Shown: piece after piece, positions 16,140 to 24,232 of the stretch | How the letters are laid out: each line of letters begins with the position of its first letter | How positions within the stretch are numbered: the stretch's first letter is position 1 | Assembly (NCBI GenBank): GCA_963169665.1 | Contig: CAUJET010000053.1 | Location: 1 to 36,667 of the forward strand | From: Actinomycetota bacterium | Lineage (GTDB): Bacteria; Actinomycetota; Acidimicrobiia; Acidimicrobiales; Ilumatobacteraceae | DNA: 36,667 nt | Reading direction: 5' to 3' | Translations under genes and position numbers: made by a program | Notes under the pieces: generated by a model | Database searches by the model: none | What the model was told of the DNA's origin: nothing | Seen by the model: the letters and a program-made list of their open reading frames with translations, nothing else

Positions 16140-17668
16140 CAGCTCGACGCCCAGTGGCGCGAGCGCTCGACGGCCCGCTGCCACTGCTCGTACTGCAGCG
16201 TGGTGAAGACCGCGAGGTCGCCCTCGATCGGCGTGAACTCCGCGTCGAGTTCCCAGCGACTCGTGACCGATTCGAGCGACGGCCACACGCCCTCGGCGAG
16301 CCCAGCGAGGAACGCGGCACCGAGCGCCGTGGTCTCCTGGTCCTTCGGGCGTCGCACGACCACGCCGAGCTGATCGGCCTGCAGCTGCATCAGCAGATCC
16401 ATCACCGATGCACCGCCGTCGACGCGGAGCTCCAGCAGCGGGGTGCCGGAGGCGGCGACCATGGCATCGACGACGTCGCGGGTCTGGTAGGCCATCGCCT
16501 CGACCGTCGCCCGGGCGAGGTGGGCGCGTGTGGTGCCGCGTGTGATGCCGACGATCGTGCCACGGGCGTACGGATCCCAGTACGGGCTGCCCAGGCCTGC
16601 GAAGGCGGGCACGAGATACACGCCGCCGGTGTCGGGCACGCTCGCCGCGAGCGGGCCGACCTCGGGTGAGCTGTCGATGATCGACAGTCCGTCGCGCAGC
16701 CACTGGATCGCCGCGCCGGTGACGAAGATCGACCCCTCGAGCGCGTAGGCCGTCGTGCCGTCGGCGAGCGTCCAGGCCACGGTCGTGAGCATCCCCTCGG
16801 TGGGCGGCGGACACCGGTCGCCCACGTTCATCAGTACGAAGCTGCCGGTGCCGTAGGTGTTCTTGGCGGTGCCCGGGACGAAGCAGGCCTGGCCGAACAG
16901 GGCGGCCTGCTGGTCGCCGGCGATGCCGGACACGGGGATGCCCGCCGGGATGCCGCACCGGTCGGACGTGACCCCGAACCGGCCGCTCGACGGCATGACC
17001 GTGGGCAGCGCGCTCATCGGCACGTGGAGCAGGTCGCACATCTCCGCCGACCAGTCGAGCGTGCGGATGTCGAACAGCATCGTGCGGCTCGCGTTCGACG
17101 GGTCGGTCGCGTGCACCTCGCCGCCGGTGAGGTTCCACAACAACCACGAGTCGATCGTGCCGATGGCGAGATCGGCGGTGACCGGGATGTCGCGGTTGGC
17201 GAGCAGCCATTCGACCTTGGTGCCGGAGAAGTACGGGTCGAGCACCAGACCGGTGATCTCGCGGACCCGCGGCAACGCGCCGGCTTCGGCGAGCTCGTCG
17301 CAGCGGGCTGCGGTGCGGCGGTCCTGCCAGACGATGGCGGTGCCGTAGGGGGCGCCGGTGGAGCGGCTCCACGCGAGCACCGTCTCACGTTGGTTGGTGA
17401 TGCCGATCGCCGCCACGGTGGCACCCTGCGCGGTGACCTCGCCGATGACCTCGAGCAGGGTGTCGCGGACGCGCTCCCAGATCTCGACTGCGTCGTGCTC
17501 GACCTGGCCGGGTTCGGGGTACTGCTGTCCGAACTCTCGGTAGGAGGAGACCGACGGCGCATCGGTGAACACGGCCCGGCTGCGCACACCGGTGGTGCCG
17601 GCATCGATGGCGATGACGCAGGGTCGTGGACCGAGGGGAGCGGACGCGGTGGTGCTGGTGTCGGACAT
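16139..17668 (-). CDS. glpK: Glycerol kinase
   Basis: A 509-residue FGGY-family kinase that converts glycerol plus ATP to glycerol 3-phosphate. Landmarks from the ATG at 17668: D22-A-G-T-T26 phosphate loop, I-T-N-Q-R-E-T, V-W-Q-D-R-R-T-A, the G-I-A-G-D-Q-Q-A-A-L-F-G-Q catalytic-Asp motif, K-N-T-Y-G-T-G-S-F, and R-V-D-G-G-A-S near the C-terminus. A second ATG four codons upstream (17680) is in frame, but the -10 box TAATGT overlaps it and lies 8 nt before 17668, which favours the shorter form. No glycerol facilitator or glycerol-3-phosphate dehydrogenase is nearby. Confidence 0.92.
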   Translation of the reverse strand: MSDTSTTASAPLGPRPCVIAIDAGTTGVRSRAVFTDAPSVSSYREFGQQYPEPGQVEHDAVEIWERVRDTLLEVIGEVTAQGATVAAIGITNQRETVLAWSRSTGAPYGTAIVWQDRRTAARCDELAEAGALPRVREITGLVLDPYFSGTKVEWLLANRDIPVTADLAIGTIDSWLLWNLTGGEVHATDPSNASRTMLFDIRTLDWSAEMCDLLHVPMSALPTVMPSSGRFGVTSDRCGIPAGIPVSGIAGDQQAALFGQACFVPGTAKNTYGTGSFVLMNVGDRCPPPTEGMLTTVAWTLADGTTAYALEGSIFVTGAAIQWLRDGLSIIDSSPEVGPLAASVPDTGGVYLVPAFAGLGSPYWDPYARGTIVGITRGTTRAHLARATVEAMAYQTRDVVDAMVAASGTPLLELRVDGGASVMDLLMQLQADQLGVVVRRPKDQETTALGAAFLAGLAEGVWPSLESVTSRWELDAEFTPIEGDLAVFTTLQYEQWQRAVERSRHWASS

Positions 17669-17676
17669 CGGCGGCG

Positions 17677-17682
17677 ACATTA
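17677..17682 (-). promoter_or_regulatory. Leaderless -10 box for glpK
   Basis: On the minus strand TAATGT ends 8 nt before ATG 17668. It contains the alternative upstream ATG, so it helps decide the start. Confidence 0.45.
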
Positions 17683-17705
17683 CCGGCGAGTCCGCCCGCC
17701 GGTCG

Positions 17706-18068
17706 TCAGCGCTTCTTGCGCTGCCCGGGGCGGTTGCCGCCGCCCGCGGTCCGCTTGGTCGGTGCCGGACGGGCGCGTGACGACGACGCGGCGGCTCGCG
17801 GCAGTCCCGCCTCTGCCGCCTTCGCTGCCGCCCGTTCCTCGGTCTCGCGGCGGAGCTGTTTCAGGGTCTTGCGCTGGTAGCCGAGCTTTGCCAGCAGTGC
17901 GCCCATGAGCACGAACACCGGCCCGCTGACGAGCAGACCGCCGATGAGTCCGGCCGTCAGCCGGTCGCGGTACACGATGGCCAGCACCACGGTCATGATG
18001 GCCACGTAGATCAGCCAGTCCCTGATGAGCCGCTGCCACGGCACCGGTCGGGTCGTGTCCCACGCCAT
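17706..18068 (-). CDS. Small two-helix membrane protein with basic tail
   Basis: A 120-residue protein starting M-A-W-D-T-T-R-P-V-P-W. Two membrane segments (near 16-34 and 38-60) are followed by an amphipathic charged region (Q-R-K-T-L-K-Q-L-R-R-E-T-E-E-R) and a Lys/Arg/Gly tail ending G-Q-R-K-K-R. This resembles the DUF4229-type small membrane proteins of actinobacteria, though I cannot confirm that family. An upstream ATG at 18119 would add 17 residues; the TAGGAA box 8 nt before 18068 favours the shorter start. It is divergent from pfkA and 37 nt upstream of glpK. Confidence 0.65.
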   Translation of the reverse strand: MAWDTTRPVPWQRLIRDWLIYVAIMTVVLAIVYRDRLTAGLIGGLLVSGPVFVLMGALLAKLGYQRKTLKQLRRETEERAAAKAAEAGLPRAAASSSRARPAPTKRTAGGGNRPGQRKKR

Positions 18069-18076
18069 GGGCCTGT

Positions 18077-18082
18077 TTCCTA
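18077..18082 (-). promoter_or_regulatory. Weak leaderless -10 box for the small membrane gene
   Basis: TAGGAA on the minus strand ends 8 nt before ATG 18068. It lacks the final T of the usual box, so support is weak. Confidence 0.3.
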
Positions 18083-18209
18083 GCACGGCGGGCGATCGGG
18101 TGCCCATCTCGTCGCCCATCTCCTGCAGCTCGTCGATCCCCGTCCCGGGTGCGGCGAGGGGGTTTGTGGACGTCGTGGCGAAACCCTGGGATCCGGGCCG
18201 ACGATCGTC

Positions 18210-18215
18210 TAGGAT
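18210..18215 (+). promoter_or_regulatory. Leaderless -10 box for pfkA
   Basis: TAGGAT ends 8 nt before the GTG start at 18224. It favours this start over an in-frame ATG at 18149. Confidence 0.5.
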
Positions 18216-18223
18216 CGGGCTAC

Positions 18224-19258
18224 GTGCGAGTCGGGATCTTGACAGGGGGCGGCGATTGCCCGGGTCTGAACGCCGTCATCCGAGCCATCGTCCGCAAGGG
18301 CGAGACCGTGTACGGCGACGAGCTGGTCGGGTTCCTCGACGCCTGGGACGGCGTGATGGAGCGCCGCACCATGCCGCTCGACGTATCGTCCCTCCGTGGC
18401 ATGCTGCCGCGCGGCGGCACCCTGCTCGGCACGCGCCGTGGCAGCCCGTACGACCATCCGGGCGGGCCGCAGCGTGTGGTCGACACCTTCCGTGAGATGG
18501 GCCTCGACGCCCTCGTGGTGATCGGTGGCAACGGATCTCTGAGCGTGGCCTGCCAGATGCACAGCGACTTCGGCCTCCCGATCATCGGAGTGCCGAAGAC
18601 GATCGACAGCGACGTCGTGGGCACCGAGCTCACCTTCGGCTTCACGACAGCCGTGCAGATCGCCACCGATGCCATCGACCGGCTGCACACCACAGCGGAG
18701 AGCCACGACCGGGTGATGGTCGTCGAGGTGATGGGCCGCCACGCGGGCTGGATCGCCACCCATGCAGGGATCGCCGGCGGAGCCACCGTGATCCTGATCC
18801 CGGAGATGCCGTTCGACATCGAAGAGGTGTGCGCGATCCTGCGCCAGCGCCACGAACGCGGGCGGTACGCCTCGATCGTCGTGGTCGCCGAGGGCGCAGA
18901 ACCGGTGCCGGGCACCCTGCCGATGGGGGAGAAGGTGTACGACCCCTACGGTCACGTGCGCCTCGGCGGTATCGCGGAGACCATCGCCCATTCGATCGAG
19001 GAGCGCACCGGCTTCGAGTCGCGGGTGGTGCTGCTCGGCCACATCCAGCGGGGTGGGACGCCGACGGCGTTCGACCGCGTGCTCGCCACCCGATACGGGG
19101 TGGAGGCGATCGACGCGGTGCACCGCGAGTCGTGGGGTGCCATGACGGCGCTGCAGGGCAACGAGATCGTGATGGTGCCGCTCGCGGAGACCGTCGGCCG
19201 TACCCGTCCGGTGGACCTGCACCTGTACCGGGACGTGGCGAGCGTCTTCTTCGGCTGA
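18224..19258 (+). CDS. pfkA: 6-phosphofructokinase
   Basis: A 344-residue PfkA-fold enzyme that phosphorylates fructose 6-phosphate. Landmarks: I-L-T-G-G-G-D-C-P-G-L-N at the N-terminus; I100-G-G-N103-G104-S; P-K125-T-I-D128-S-D130; M-G-R-H-A-G-W-I-A; and G-H-I-Q-R-G-G-T-P for substrate. Gly at 104 is the state associated with ATP use, while pyrophosphate-dependent enzymes carry Asp there. Lys in P-K-T-I-D is seen in both actinobacterial ATP and PPi enzymes. Asn at 103, where Asp (or Glu in some actinobacteria) is usual, is odd. ATP dependence is an inference from Gly104. Its end shares a 26-bp repeat with the downstream spacer. Confidence 0.9.
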   Translation: MRVGILTGGGDCPGLNAVIRAIVRKGETVYGDELVGFLDAWDGVMERRTMPLDVSSLRGMLPRGGTLLGTRRGSPYDHPGGPQRVVDTFREMGLDALVVIGGNGSLSVACQMHSDFGLPIIGVPKTIDSDVVGTELTFGFTTAVQIATDAIDRLHTTAESHDRVMVVEVMGRHAGWIATHAGIAGGATVILIPEMPFDIEEVCAILRQRHERGRYASIVVVAEGAEPVPGTLPMGEKVYDPYGHVRLGGIAETIAHSIEERTGFESRVVLLGHIQRGGTPTAFDRVLATRYGVEAIDAVHRESWGAMTALQGNEIVMVPLAETVGRTRPVDLHLYRDVASVFFG

Positions 19259-19351
19259 GCGAGCCCGCTGAGCGAGCGCAGCGAGCGAGGCCCACAGGCG
19301 ACCAGTGAGCGAGGCCAACATCGACCGGCTGAGCGAGCCCGCTGAGCGAGC
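19252..19351 (+). repeat. Duplicated 26-bp element and TGAGCGAG-rich spacer after pfkA
   Basis: An exact 26-bp sequence occurs at 19252-19277 and 19326-19351. The first copy includes the last codons and stop of pfkA. Both copies are built from the octamer TGAGCGAG, which occurs five times in the block. It lies between the convergent stops of pfkA and the lpqB-like gene. It could act in termination or be a dispersed genomic repeat. Confidence 0.7.
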
Positions 19352-19380
19352 CCACAGTCAACTGGCTGGGCGAGGTCGGG

Positions 19381-20007
19381 TCAGTCGCTCGGGACGGCGG
19401 GGAACGCCGGCTGGGTGGAGCGCACGAGGCCCGGATAGTCGAACACCGTGAGCGGATCGCTCTGCAGTTGACTGTTCACGTCCGGCCACTCGCGGGACTC
19501 GCCGTCGATCGTGATCCGCACACCGTTGACACCCTCGTCCGCGGTCACCGTGTGCACGATCTGGGCGAGAGCGAAGATCAGGGTCGTGCCCGTGAGCTCA
19601 CCGAAGGACTCCGGGAGGTCGACGGTCAACACGCCGCCGCTGCGCACGCTCCAGTCGACCACCGCCAGACCCTCCGGCAGGAAGGTCGTGACGTCGCTCT
19701 CGATCTCCTTCGGGTTCGGCCCGAGGAAGAGCACCTCGAGCACGGGCGTGGGGTCGCCACCGACCGACGCACGCGGTGAACGCTTCACGCTCACCAGCAC
19801 CGGTGCCGCACCACCCGTGCCCGGTTGGACGAGGAAGATCTGACCGCTCCCGATCGCGGCCGGCACCTGGGCGTCGTCACCAGTGGTCTGCTCGATGTCG
19901 CGAGGGGCGCTCTCGGCCGAGATGCCGCACGCGGCCAGCGTCGACACCGTCGCGAGGCAGCCGACGACGAGCGCGAGCCGACGGTGGATCGACGTGACGC
20001 AGCGCAT
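19381..20007 (-). CDS. GerMN-domain lipoprotein, short LpqB-like
   Basis: A 208-residue lipoprotein. The signal peptide ends in the lipobox L-A-A-C-G (Cys at residue 27), giving a membrane-anchored extracytoplasmic protein. Residues about 60-190 form a GerMN domain (P-V-L-E-V-L-F-L-G-P, then L-T-V-D-L-P-E-S-F-G-E-L, then V-R-I-T-I-D-G). It is third in an operon after mtrA and mtrB, the position of LpqB, which tunes MtrB in mycobacteria. LpqB there is far longer, with a C-terminal beta-propeller that is absent here. Its start overlaps the mtrB stop by one base (TGATG). Confidence 0.8.
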   Translation of the reverse strand: MRCVTSIHRRLALVVGCLATVSTLAACGISAESAPRDIEQTTGDDAQVPAAIGSGQIFLVQPGTGGAAPVLVSVKRSPRASVGGDPTPVLEVLFLGPNPKEIESDVTTFLPEGLAVVDWSVRSGGVLTVDLPESFGELTGTTLIFALAQIVHTVTADEGVNGVRITIDGESREWPDVNSQLQSDPLTVFDYPGLVRSTQPAFPAVPSD

Positions 20008-21467
20008 CAGATCCCCACCTCCTCGGCGGGCAGTTCGAGCACGAACCGTGCGCCGGGCTCGCCGTCACGCCGGTCCTCGACCCACACCCGACCGCCGTGC
20101 ATGCGGATGTGCTCGTCGACGAGTGCGAGCCCGAGGCCCGCACCGTCGCTCGAACTGCGTCGACCGGCGACGGCGCCGCGGGCGAACCGCTCGAACACGA
20201 GATCGCGTTCGTCGAGCGGCACGCCGGGACCGTGGTCCTCGACCGCGATCCACACGTGGCCGATCGGTTCGCCCTCGTTCTCCGCCTCGCTGACGAAGAT
20301 CGCCGCATCCCCGCCGCCATGCAGGCGGGCGTTGTCGATGAGGTTGGCCACGACGCGGGCGAGGCGCCGGCGGTCGCCCTGCATCACCATGCACTCGCCG
20401 CGTTCGCTGACCGTGACGGGGGTGGTGGGCACGCTGCTCACCGCGACGGCGGCACGGACGAATTCGGCGACCAGCAGGTCCTCTCGGTGCAGCCGGATCG
20501 CACCGGCGTCGAAGCGGGAGATCTCGAGCAGGTCCTCGACGAGGCCCTGGAACCGGACGACGTCGCTCGCAAGGAGATCGAGCGCGGTCTGCGCACGCTC
20601 GGGCAGGTCGCCGCGGCGGGCCTGCATCACCTCGACGCTGGCCGCGAGGGTCATCAGCGGGCTGCGCAGTTCGTGGCTCACGTCGCTCGCGAACCTGGCG
20701 TCGCGCTCGACTCGTGACTGCAGTGCGGACGCCATGTCGTTGAACGACTGGGCCAGGGTGCGCAGATCGGGGTCGTCGGACGGCTCGAGGCGAGTGTCGA
20801 GTCGACCGCCCGCGATGAGCTGCGCCGCTTGCGCCGCGTCGGCCAACGGTCGGACCGCGCGGTTGGCGGCGAACCACCCGAGCACCACGCCGAACATCGA
20901 CGTGATGAGCGCGCCGAAGAACAGTGACAACCCCACCGAGCTGAGCGTCTCCTTGATCTCGCTGATGTCGACGGCTTCGAAGTACGCAGCGTCGTCGAGC
21001 GGGAAGCCGACGATGATGGCCGGCGCATCGTCCACCAGCCCCACCATCCGCGACGCCACCTGGTCGTCGCGCACTCGGGTGAGCAGCGCCTGCGGGATCT
21101 CGGCAGGATCGAACGTGCCCGAGGACTCGACCGACGTGCCGTCGAAGATCACGATCTGGGAGACGTCCTGGCTGCCGAGCACGGCGATGGCGGCCACGGC
21201 TGAGTCCTTCGCGACCTCGTTCCCGGCGATGTCGGCGTGCTTGCGTGCGTCGGCCACCGCGGTGCGGTCACGTTGGGTCAGCAGGCTGCTGCGGGTGAAG
21301 CTGTAGGCGGCAGCGGCCAGGAACACGGCGAGCAAGAGCGACCCGAGCGAGAACATGAGCAGCACACGCGTGCGCAGCCCGAGACGAGCGGGGCGGGCGG
21401 CGGAGACGCTGGCGACGAGGCGTTGCACCCGGGACGCCGTCGGCGCCTCGGACAACAGTTCCGTCAC
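20007..21467 (-). CDS. mtrB: Sensor histidine kinase MtrB
   Basis: A 486-residue membrane kinase. There are two membrane helices (about 38-58 and 178-200) around an extracytoplasmic sensor domain, then a HAMP linker (about 200-250), a dimerisation/phosphoacceptor domain with H265 in S-D-V-S-H-E-L-R-S-P, and an ATPase domain with N-L-I-D-N-A (N box), D-H-G-P-G-V and G-A-G-L-G-L-A-L-V. It phosphorylates MtrA. MtrAB coordinates cell-wall metabolism and division in actinobacteria. Its start overlaps the mtrA stop by 4 nt. Confidence 0.88.
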   Translation of the reverse strand: MTELLSEAPTASRVQRLVASVSAARPARLGLRTRVLLMFSLGSLLLAVFLAAAAYSFTRSSLLTQRDRTAVADARKHADIAGNEVAKDSAVAAIAVLGSQDVSQIVIFDGTSVESSGTFDPAEIPQALLTRVRDDQVASRMVGLVDDAPAIIVGFPLDDAAYFEAVDISEIKETLSSVGLSLFFGALITSMFGVVLGWFAANRAVRPLADAAQAAQLIAGGRLDTRLEPSDDPDLRTLAQSFNDMASALQSRVERDARFASDVSHELRSPLMTLAASVEVMQARRGDLPERAQTALDLLASDVVRFQGLVEDLLEISRFDAGAIRLHREDLLVAEFVRAAVAVSSVPTTPVTVSERGECMVMQGDRRRLARVVANLIDNARLHGGGDAAIFVSEAENEGEPIGHVWIAVEDHGPGVPLDERDLVFERFARGAVAGRRSSSDGAGLGLALVDEHIRMHGGRVWVEDRRDGEPGARFVLELPAEEVGI

Positions 21468-22144
21468 GACTGCAGGCGATAGCCGAGGCCGCGGACCGTG
21501 ACCACGTGGCGCGGGTTGGCCGGGTCGACCTCCACCTTGGTGCGCAGCCGGCGGATGTGGACGTCGACCAGTCGACCGTCACCGAAGTAGTCGTATCCCC
21601 ACACCTTGTCGAGCAGGCTCTCCCGGCTGAACACCCGACCGGGGTTCTGGGCGAGCTCGCACAGCAGGCGGAACTCGGTCTTCGTGAGGTGGAGCTCGGT
21701 GCCGTCGCGTAGCACCTTGCCCTCTTCCGGGACGATCTCCAGATTGCCGAACGCCAACTTCGCGTGGCCGGTGGTGATCGGTCGGATCCGGCGCAGCAGC
21801 GCACGGATGCGTGCCGACAGCTCCTTCGGAGCGAACGGTTTGGTGAGGTAGTCGTCGGCGCCCGCTTCGAGGCCGGCGACGACGTCGTGGGTGTCGTTGC
21901 GGGCCGTGACCATCACGATCGGCACGTCGCTCGTGCGGCGCAGAGTGCGGCACAGCTCGAACCCGTCGATGCCGGGCAGCATGATGTCGATCAGCACGAC
22001 GTCGGGTGTGGCGCGAGCGAAGAGCTCGATCGCTTCCTCACCGCTGCCCGCTTCGTCGACGGTCCACCCCTCGTCCTCCAGGGCGAGCTTGACGGCTGAC
22101 CGGATTCGCTCGTCGTCCTCGACTGCCAGGATGCGTGTACCCAC
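21464..22144 (-). CDS. mtrA: Response regulator MtrA (OmpR/PhoB type)
   Basis: A 226-residue regulator. The receiver domain has D10-D11, phospho-acceptor D53 in L-I-D-I-M-L-P-G, T and K in V-T-A-R and T-K-P-F. The C-terminal winged helix carries L-T-K-T-E-F-R-L-L and V-D-V-H-I-R-R-L-R-T-K-V-E. The V-W-G-Y-D-Y-F-G-D-G-R-L-V-D-V-H-I stretch is close to mycobacterial MtrA. The GTG at 22144 places the receiver domain at the very N-terminus; a frame extending to 22666 enters the neighbouring gene antisense and is rejected. It is the first gene of the mtrA-mtrB-lpqB-like operon. Confidence 0.9.
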   Translation of the reverse strand: MGTRILAVEDDERIRSAVKLALEDEGWTVDEAGSGEEAIELFARATPDVVLIDIMLPGIDGFELCRTLRRTSDVPIVMVTARNDTHDVVAGLEAGADDYLTKPFAPKELSARIRALLRRIRPITTGHAKLAFGNLEIVPEEGKVLRDGTELHLTKTEFRLLCELAQNPGRVFSRESLLDKVWGYDYFGDGRLVDVHIRRLRTKVEVDPANPRHVVTVRGLGYRLQS

Positions 22145-22215
22145 GTGACCATGATGCCAGGAATCGTCGGGTCGGAGGTGCCCAGCGTGCGACGAGTCGC
22201 TCGTGGCTGGTGGAA

Positions 22216-22257
22216 CGTCGCCGTCGGAGGGCGACGAGCGGTCCGGCACGAGCCGGA
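22216..22257 (-). terminator. Two hairpins after the inositol monophosphatase gene
   Basis: Reading in the direction of transcription, TCCGG-loop-CCGGA (22242-22257, 5 bp) comes first, 11 nt after the stop. CGTCGCC-loop-GGCGACG (22216-22236, 7 bp) follows. They separate the phosphatase gene from mtrA. Confidence 0.45.
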
Positions 22258-22268
22258 TCGCACCTCGT

Positions 22269-23075
22269 TCAGGCGGTGGCCCAGGCGTCGCGCAGGAGTG
22301 CGGCGAGCGGCTCGAACAGGGTCGGGTTGGCGACCAGCACCTGCTCCGGGCGTGCGGGGCCGCCGTGGAGGTCGCCGGTGCGACAACCCGCCTCGCGGGC
22401 GATGAGTTCGCCGGCGGCGAGGTCCCACGGTCCGAGGAACTCCTCGACGTACGCGTCGACCCGTCCGGCCGCGACGTGGCAGAGATCGACCGAGGCAGCG
22501 CCGAAGCGTCGGATGTCGCGCACCTGGGGGAGTACGTGGGTGAGCCGGGCCGCGTGCCGACCCCGCCGCTCGGGCGAATAGGAGAAGCCGGTGGCGACCA
22601 GCGCCGTGGCGGGCGAGGCCAGGCTGCCGCACCGCAGCGGTCGGTCGTTGCAGGTGGCGCCGCCACCTCGTCGGGCGGCGAACATCTCGTCGAGCGTCGG
22701 GACGTAGACGGCGCCGACGAGTGCCCCGTCGCGATCGGCCGCTGCGATCGACACGGCCCAGCCCGGGAGGTCGTACAGGAAGTTGGTGGTGCCGTCGATC
22801 GGGTCGACGAGCCAGTCGATGCCGCTGGTGCCGTCGTAGGAGCTGCCCTCCTCGCCGATCAAGCCGTCGAGCGGACGGGCGCTGCGCAGTCCGTCGACGA
22901 TCAAGCGTTCCGACGCCCGGTCGAACTCGGTGACCATGTCGGTGGCGGTCGACTTCGTGTCGCCCATGGGCGCCCCGCGCCGACGCCCCTCGGCGGCCAT
23001 GGTGCCTGCGGCCCGCGCCAATGAACACGCCAGCGACAACAACTCGTCGGGATCGGGCGATGTGGATCCCGTCAT
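22269..23075 (-). CDS. suhB: Inositol monophosphatase family protein
   Basis: A 268-residue Mg-dependent phosphatase. Metal-binding motifs are G74-E-E76, W-L-V-D91-P-I-D94-G-T-T-N, and W-D-L-A-A-G-E-L-I-A-R-E-A-G near the C-terminus. The likely substrate is myo-inositol 1-phosphate, giving inositol for phosphatidylinositol and its mannosides, which fits the PimB-like and Ppm1-like genes here. Histidinol-phosphate phosphatase is a related alternative that cannot be excluded. Its ATG overlaps the stop of the preceding small membrane gene (ATGA). Confidence 0.85.
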   Translation of the reverse strand: MTGSTSPDPDELLSLACSLARAAGTMAAEGRRRGAPMGDTKSTATDMVTEFDRASERLIVDGLRSARPLDGLIGEEGSSYDGTSGIDWLVDPIDGTTNFLYDLPGWAVSIAAADRDGALVGAVYVPTLDEMFAARRGGGATCNDRPLRCGSLASPATALVATGFSYSPERRGRHAARLTHVLPQVRDIRRFGAASVDLCHVAAGRVDAYVEEFLGPWDLAAGELIAREAGCRTGDLHGGPARPEQVLVANPTLFEPLAALLRDAWATA

Positions 23076-23365
23076 CGTGCGGAGGGACTGTTGCGGGCGG
23101 CCTCGCGGCGCTCGATCTCACGCCACTCGCCGAGGGCCCGGAGCACGAGGACGGCGACGATGCTCATCCCGCCAGCGGCGAGGACGGAGCCGAGGAACAG
23201 CCCGATGCCGAGCGGCAGGCCGCAGTCGCCCTCGCACTGGAGCTTCACGAGCGTGTAGCCGATGAGCCCCCCGGCGAACCCGCCGACGAGGATCGCCACG
23301 AAGGCGGCGATGCGTGCAGCGGGGGAGGGGAGCGCGGAGAGCGGGCGTTCGTCGGTGTCGACCAC
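23072..23365 (-). CDS. Small two-helix membrane protein
   Basis: A 97-residue protein with membrane segments near 18-40 and 50-77, a short loop with two cysteines (Q-C-E-G-D-C) between them, and a charged C-terminal tail. No family is recognised. The GTG start at 23365 is supported by a TAGATT box 7 nt upstream. It is first in a two-gene unit with the inositol phosphatase (4-nt overlap) and divergent from the mannose synthase gene. The much longer open frame on this strand reaching 26674 is antisense to three real genes and is not coding. Confidence 0.65.
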   Translation of the reverse strand: MVDTDERPLSALPSPAARIAAFVAILVGGFAGGLIGYTLVKLQCEGDCGLPLGIGLFLGSVLAAGGMSIVAVLVLRALGEWREIERREAARNSPSAR

Positions 23366-23372
23366 GACCGCC

Positions 23373-23378
23373 AATCTA
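23373..23378 (-). promoter_or_regulatory. Leaderless -10 box for the small membrane gene
   Basis: TAGATT on the minus strand ends 7 nt before the GTG at 23365. Confidence 0.5.
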
Positions 23379-23467
23379 CGGGCATCTCCGCACAGGTGGC
23401 GGTCCGGGCCCACGCCGGATCGGCGGAGCGACGAAGGGGGGATCCCGTGCCCGGAAGCGGCGACGGA

Positions 23468-23473
23468 TAGCCT
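23468..23473 (+). promoter_or_regulatory. -10 box for the polyprenol-phosphate mannose synthase gene
   Basis: TAGCCT ends 9 nt before the ATG at 23483. The spacing is slightly long, but it gives at most a very short leader. Confidence 0.45.
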
Positions 23474-23482
23474 GCCCGGACT

Positions 23483-24220
23483 ATGCGTGTCACGGTGGTG
23501 GTGCCCACGTTCAACGAGGCAGAGAACATCGAGACGCTCGTGAAGGCCGTCCGCCAGGTGTTGCCCGACGCGTCGATCCTCGTGATCGACGACGGCAGCC
23601 CGGACGGCACTGCCGACCTCGCTGAGGCACTCGACGCCTCGCTCGGCAACGTCGAGGTCGTGCGCCGCGAGGCCAAGGCCGGCCTCGGTGCGGCGTACCG
23701 CTTCGGGCTCCGTCACGCGATCGAGCACGGCGCCGAGATCTGCGTGCAGATGGACGCCGACCTGTCCCACGACCCGGGTGCCCTGCCGGCGCTGGTGTCC
23801 GTCGTCGAACACGGTGCCGACGTGGCGATCGGCAGTCGCTACGTGCCCGGCGGTATCACGTTGAACTGGCCGCGCCGCCGTCGGTGGGTGTCCCGTTGGG
23901 GCAACCGCTACGCCGCCGGGGTGCTGGGCCTCGCGATCAACGACGCCACGGCCGGCTATCGCGCCTATCGGGCCACGGCGCTCGAGCAGATGCGCTTCGA
24001 CAACGTCACGGCCGAGGGCTACGGGTTCCAGATCGAGATGACGTACCGGATCGTCCGCCTCGGCGGCAAGGTCGTCGAGTTCCCCATCACGTTCCGCGAT
24101 CGGATGGAGGGCGAGTCGAAGTTCTCCGGCTCGATCGTCCGCGAGGCGCTGTTGCTGGTGATCAAGCTGTGGATCGCCGACTTCGGTGGTCGGCGTCGAC
24201 GGCGGGCACTCGGCGGCTGA
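23483..24220 (+). CDS. Polyprenol monophosphomannose synthase (Ppm1/DPM1-like GT2)
   Basis: A 245-residue GT2 enzyme that moves mannose from GDP-mannose to polyprenyl phosphate at the cytoplasmic face. Motifs: V-V-V-P-T-F-N-E-A-E-N at the N-terminus, I-D-D-G-S-P-D-G-T, Q-M-D91-A-D93-L-S-H-D-P (the metal-binding DxD), G-S-R-Y-V-P-G-G, the A-G-Y-R-A-Y-R region and F-R-D-R-M-E-G-E-S-K-F, typical of dolichol-phosphate mannose synthases. No Lnt-like acyltransferase domain is fused. The product feeds membrane mannosyltransferases making mannosylated lipids, in line with PimB. Confidence 0.87.
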   Translation: MRVTVVVPTFNEAENIETLVKAVRQVLPDASILVIDDGSPDGTADLAEALDASLGNVEVVRREAKAGLGAAYRFGLRHAIEHGAEICVQMDADLSHDPGALPALVSVVEHGADVAIGSRYVPGGITLNWPRRRRWVSRWGNRYAAGVLGLAINDATAGYRAYRATALEQMRFDNVTAEGYGFQIEMTYRIVRLGGKVVEFPITFRDRMEGESKFSGSIVREALLLVIKLWIADFGGRRRRRALGG

Positions 24221-24232
24221 CAGACTGCACCC

